From Acidobacteriaceae bacterium dw_441 (GTDB lineage: Bacteria > Acidobacteriota > Terriglobia > Terriglobales > Acidobacteriaceae), in assembly GCA_018449715.1 (NCBI GenBank), contig JAAVVA010000002.1, positions 248,001 to 312,000 of the forward strand: a stretch of DNA of 64,000 nt, in the 5' to 3' direction. The notes beneath the pieces are model-generated. The model was not told the DNA's origin and did not search any database. It worked only from the letters and a program-made list of their open reading frames with translations. A program made the translations under genes and the position numbers. Position 1 is the first letter of the stretch. Each line of letters begins with the position of its first letter. Shown in pieces: positions 61,725 through 64,000 of the stretch.

Positions 61725-64000
61725 CTAAGGCCGTTCCGGCCATGCATGTCTTGGATAACGCCGCATCAGCTCACGCCGCACCTGCGGATAAAGTCTCTCC
61801 CAGAAGCCCGCAAGGTCCGTCGTCGTCTGCACTGCCCGCTGATTCGGCGCGAGCAAATGAATGACAACAGGAGTCTTGCTCTTTCCAATCACAGGCGTCT
61901 CTCGCATACCGAAAAAATCCTGTAACCGGGAAGCAATCCACGGTGGCTTCCCTCTCTCGTAATGAATGCGGGTCTGCCTTCCTCCCTGCAATCGCAGGCT
62001 CGTCGGCGCAAGATCACGCAGATGATGCGCCTCCATCTTCTGCTCCAGCAAAGGAATGAAATTGGCTGAGACTCGTTTGAGTTCAGCGAAGCTTCGCAGC
62101 CCTCCGCATACCTCAGACAAGGTCTCTTCAATATTCGGAGCATCCAACCCCGCAAAATCGACTCGCGCCAGAAGAGCTTCAAGAGCCTCGCCGTCAACAA
62201 AGCGTTCTATACCAGCTTCGAGCGCCTTGCGCGCCAGCATCTCCGACGCCGCCTTTTCATCCGGCTGCGCATCACGAGAAGACTGCAACACTAATTCGTC
62301 GTACAACAACTCGCTCACAGCCTCAACGCGCTGCGTAGCCTCGTTCCATTGGACCTCCGAGCGCTCACGAACCCGCTCAGGAAACAGGTCGATAAGCCAC
62401 TCAGGTTCGATCCGTGCAGTCATACGAATCAGCGGCAATGCTCTTTCCTTGCGATCCTCCGCATCAACCGCCACCATAAACGCATACGCCGGAACCTGTC
62501 CCGACAATTCTGCAGAGGTGCCATTCGACATCAACACCTGGTTCCCCGCCCTCCTCTTCGCGACCCGATCCGGAAACCCCGCAAGCACCGACAGGAGCAG
62601 CGCATCATCATCATGCGTTCCCTGCTTTGAAGACCGCGCAATCCTCCGCAACTGATCGACATGGCGCGAAAGATTTCTATCCAGCGGAGCCTCGATCGCC
62701 TCCAGCAAATCACTCTGCTCGATACGAGTTCCCGACGACAACAAGGCGGCAGCGATGCACGCATCCTCTCCAACACTACGCTCCGCGGCATCAAGAAGCA
62801 TCTTCGAGAGTCTTGGCGAAAGCGGATAGCGAGCCATCCTCCGCGCCATGCCATCGACCGCACCCAATCGGTCAAGCAACATCTCTGCATGCTGCAGCGC
62901 CACATCGGGAGGAGCATCCAGCCATTCAAATGTCTGCGCCTCAGCAATTCCCATCGCCCGCAATGTAAGACAGAGCTGCGACAGATCACTTCGCATCATC
63001 TCTGGCGTCTCGTGCTCAGGCCTTCGCAGATAGTCCTCTTCCGAATACAAGCGCAACACCTGTCCCGGCCCCGTTCTTCCCGCGCGACCAGCCCTCTGCT
63101 TCGCCGATGCCTGGCTCACCCGCCCCACATGAAGAGTCGGCATTCCCGTCCACTGCGAGTAACTGGCAAAGCGAGCCAGACCGCTATCAATCACCGCCGT
63201 CACTCCCTCCAGTGTGACGGAGCTTTCAGCAATATTGGTCGTCAGAATCAGCTTTCGTTTTAGCGATGGCGCTACCACCGCATCCTGCTCCGCGGGAGAA
63301 AGATCGCCGTGCAACGGAAGCATTGTCAGGTCATACCGAAGAGCGACAGCCTCGCACTCGCGCATCGACCTTCTTATCTCTGCGATGCCTGGAAGAAAAA
63401 TCAGCACATCTCCCGTAGAGCCTTCCGTCATCAGAGTCGCTACGGCGTTACAAACCTGCTTCTGCAACAGTTCGGACGAATACCCCATGTGCCGAATCGC
63501 CAACGGAAAGCTGCGTCCTTCCACCTGCAACACAGGACACTCCGAAAGATACTTCGCCACAACCGCACTATCCAGAGTCGCCGACATAACGACGAGGATG
63601 AGGTCTCTCCGTCTTTGCTGCAGCCGCTTAAGCAGCGCGAGCGCCAGGTCACTCTCAAGGTGCCGCTCATGAAACTCATCCAGAACAACGGCATCCACGC
63701 CCTTTAGTTCAGGATCAGAGAGAAGCCTCCGAAGCAGCACACCTTCCGTCATAAATCGAAGCCGCGTCTTCGGTCCGACGACCTCCTCAAAGCGCACCTG
63801 GTAGCCGACAGTATCGCCGACCTGTTCGCCGAGTTCCCACGCCACGCGCCGCGCAGCCATGCGAGCCGCAATTCGCCGCGGCTCCAGCACAATAACCTCA
63901 CCGGCAACTATATTAAGCAGCGTCGCCGGAACCCGCGTCGTCTTACCCGCACCAGGAGCAGCCTCCAAAACAAGGCTCGAATGCTTCGCCAACGATTCGG
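61725..64000 (-). CDS. hrpB: ATP-dependent helicase HrpB, N-terminus beyond the window
   Basis: A DEAH-box helicase with about 758 residues visible. The frame stays open to the right edge, so the first 20-40 residues are missing. It has Walker A EAAPGAGKTT, DEFH (VLDEFHERHLESD), motif III MSATLD, and motif VI QRAGRAGRTGPG. The C-terminal HrpB-specific region carries RGKPPWIASRLQDFFGM and ends PQVRRELMRRYPRHAWPERP. A TTG at 63992 is open but the frame continues past it. RNA or DNA helicase of unclear physiological role. Confidence 0.95.
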   Translation of the reverse strand, partial: ESLAKHSSLVLEAAPGAGKTTRVPATLLNIVAGEVIVLEPRRIAARMAARRVAWELGEQVGDTVGYQVRFEEVVGPKTRLRFMTEGVLLRRLLSDPELKGVDAVVLDEFHERHLESDLALALLKRLQQRRRDLILVVMSATLDSAVVAKYLSECPVLQVEGRSFPLAIRHMGYSSELLQKQVCNAVATLMTEGSTGDVLIFLPGIAEIRRSMRECEAVALRYDLTMLPLHGDLSPAEQDAVVAPSLKRKLILTTNIAESSVTLEGVTAVIDSGLARFASYSQWTGMPTLHVGRVSQASAKQRAGRAGRTGPGQVLRLYSEEDYLRRPEHETPEMMRSDLSQLCLTLRAMGIAEAQTFEWLDAPPDVALQHAEMLLDRLGAVDGMARRMARYPLSPRLSKMLLDAAERSVGEDACIAAALLSSGTRIEQSDLLEAIEAPLDRNLSRHVDQLRRIARSSKQGTHDDDALLLSVLAGFPDRVAKRRAGNQVLMSNGTSAELSGQVPAYAFMVAVDAEDRKERALPLIRMTARIEPEWLIDLFPERVRERSEVQWNEATQRVEAVSELLYDELVLQSSRDAQPDEKAASEMLARKALEAGIERFVDGEALEALLARVDFAGLDAPNIEETLSEVCGGLRSFAELKRVSANFIPLLEQKMEAHHLRDLAPTSLRLQGGRQTRIHYERGKPPWIASRLQDFFGMRETPVIGKSKTPVVIHLLAPNQRAVQTTTDLAGFWERLYPQVRRELMRRYPRHAWPERP

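Overview
The window looks like the chromosome of a soil member of Acidobacteriota (Terriglobia, near Edaphobacter, Granulicella or Terriglobus). This is inferred from the gene families: a kumamolisin-type S53 peptidase, a TonB receptor with an N-terminal carboxypeptidase-regulatory-like domain, very large secreted DUF4082-repeat proteins, choice-of-anchor D repeat lipoproteins, and short intergenic hairpins of the kind common in these genomes. No rRNA or other taxonomic marker is present.

Region 1 (1-6.1 kb): the start of an amidohydrolase, a secreted-type S53 peptidase, then an assimilatory sulfate operon on the minus strand (cysD-cysN-cysH, overlapping stops and starts). Upstream of cysD is an unannotated 22-codon ORF with eight cysteine codons. 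It has an AAGGAG ribosome site and a promoter-like sequence immediately upstream, and looks like a cysteine-sensing leader peptide. A tRNA-Pro(CGG) follows at 6.0 kb.

Region 2 (6.2-47 kb): a large exopolysaccharide locus, visibly richer in A/T than its flanks. It contains two sigma-54-type AAA+ activators (one lacks the GAFTGA loop); a seven-gene nucleotide-sugar operon (oxidoreductase, N-acetyltransferase, aminotransferase, O-acetyltransferase, epimerase, second aminotransferase); an L-2-hydroxyglutarate oxidase; a 2274-residue secreted repeat protein with a downstream multicopper oxidase; and a plus-strand run of glycosyltransferases, a FemAB-like acyltransferase, a polysaccharide deacetylase and a secreted beta-helix protein. 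The minus-strand assembly machine follows: Wza exporter, outer-membrane barrel, Wzz/GumC, separate BY-kinase, initiating sugar-phosphate transferase fused to a degenerate GGDEF-like domain, Wzx flippase, glycosyltransferase and Wzy-like polymerase. Several promoters with -24/-12 (GG-N10-GC) spacing lie before these transcription units, which fits control by the two activators. A repeat-rich lipoprotein closes the region.

Region 3 (47-64 kb): a decayed short-chain dehydrogenase, a periplasmic glutathione peroxidase, a TonB receptor plus histidine acid phosphatase with a divergent two-component system (candidate organic-phosphate uptake unit), an amino-sugar catabolic operon (symporter, nagB, nagA), a Tat-exported multicopper oxidase paired with a spermidine-dehydrogenase-like flavoprotein, and the HrpB helicase running off the window edge.
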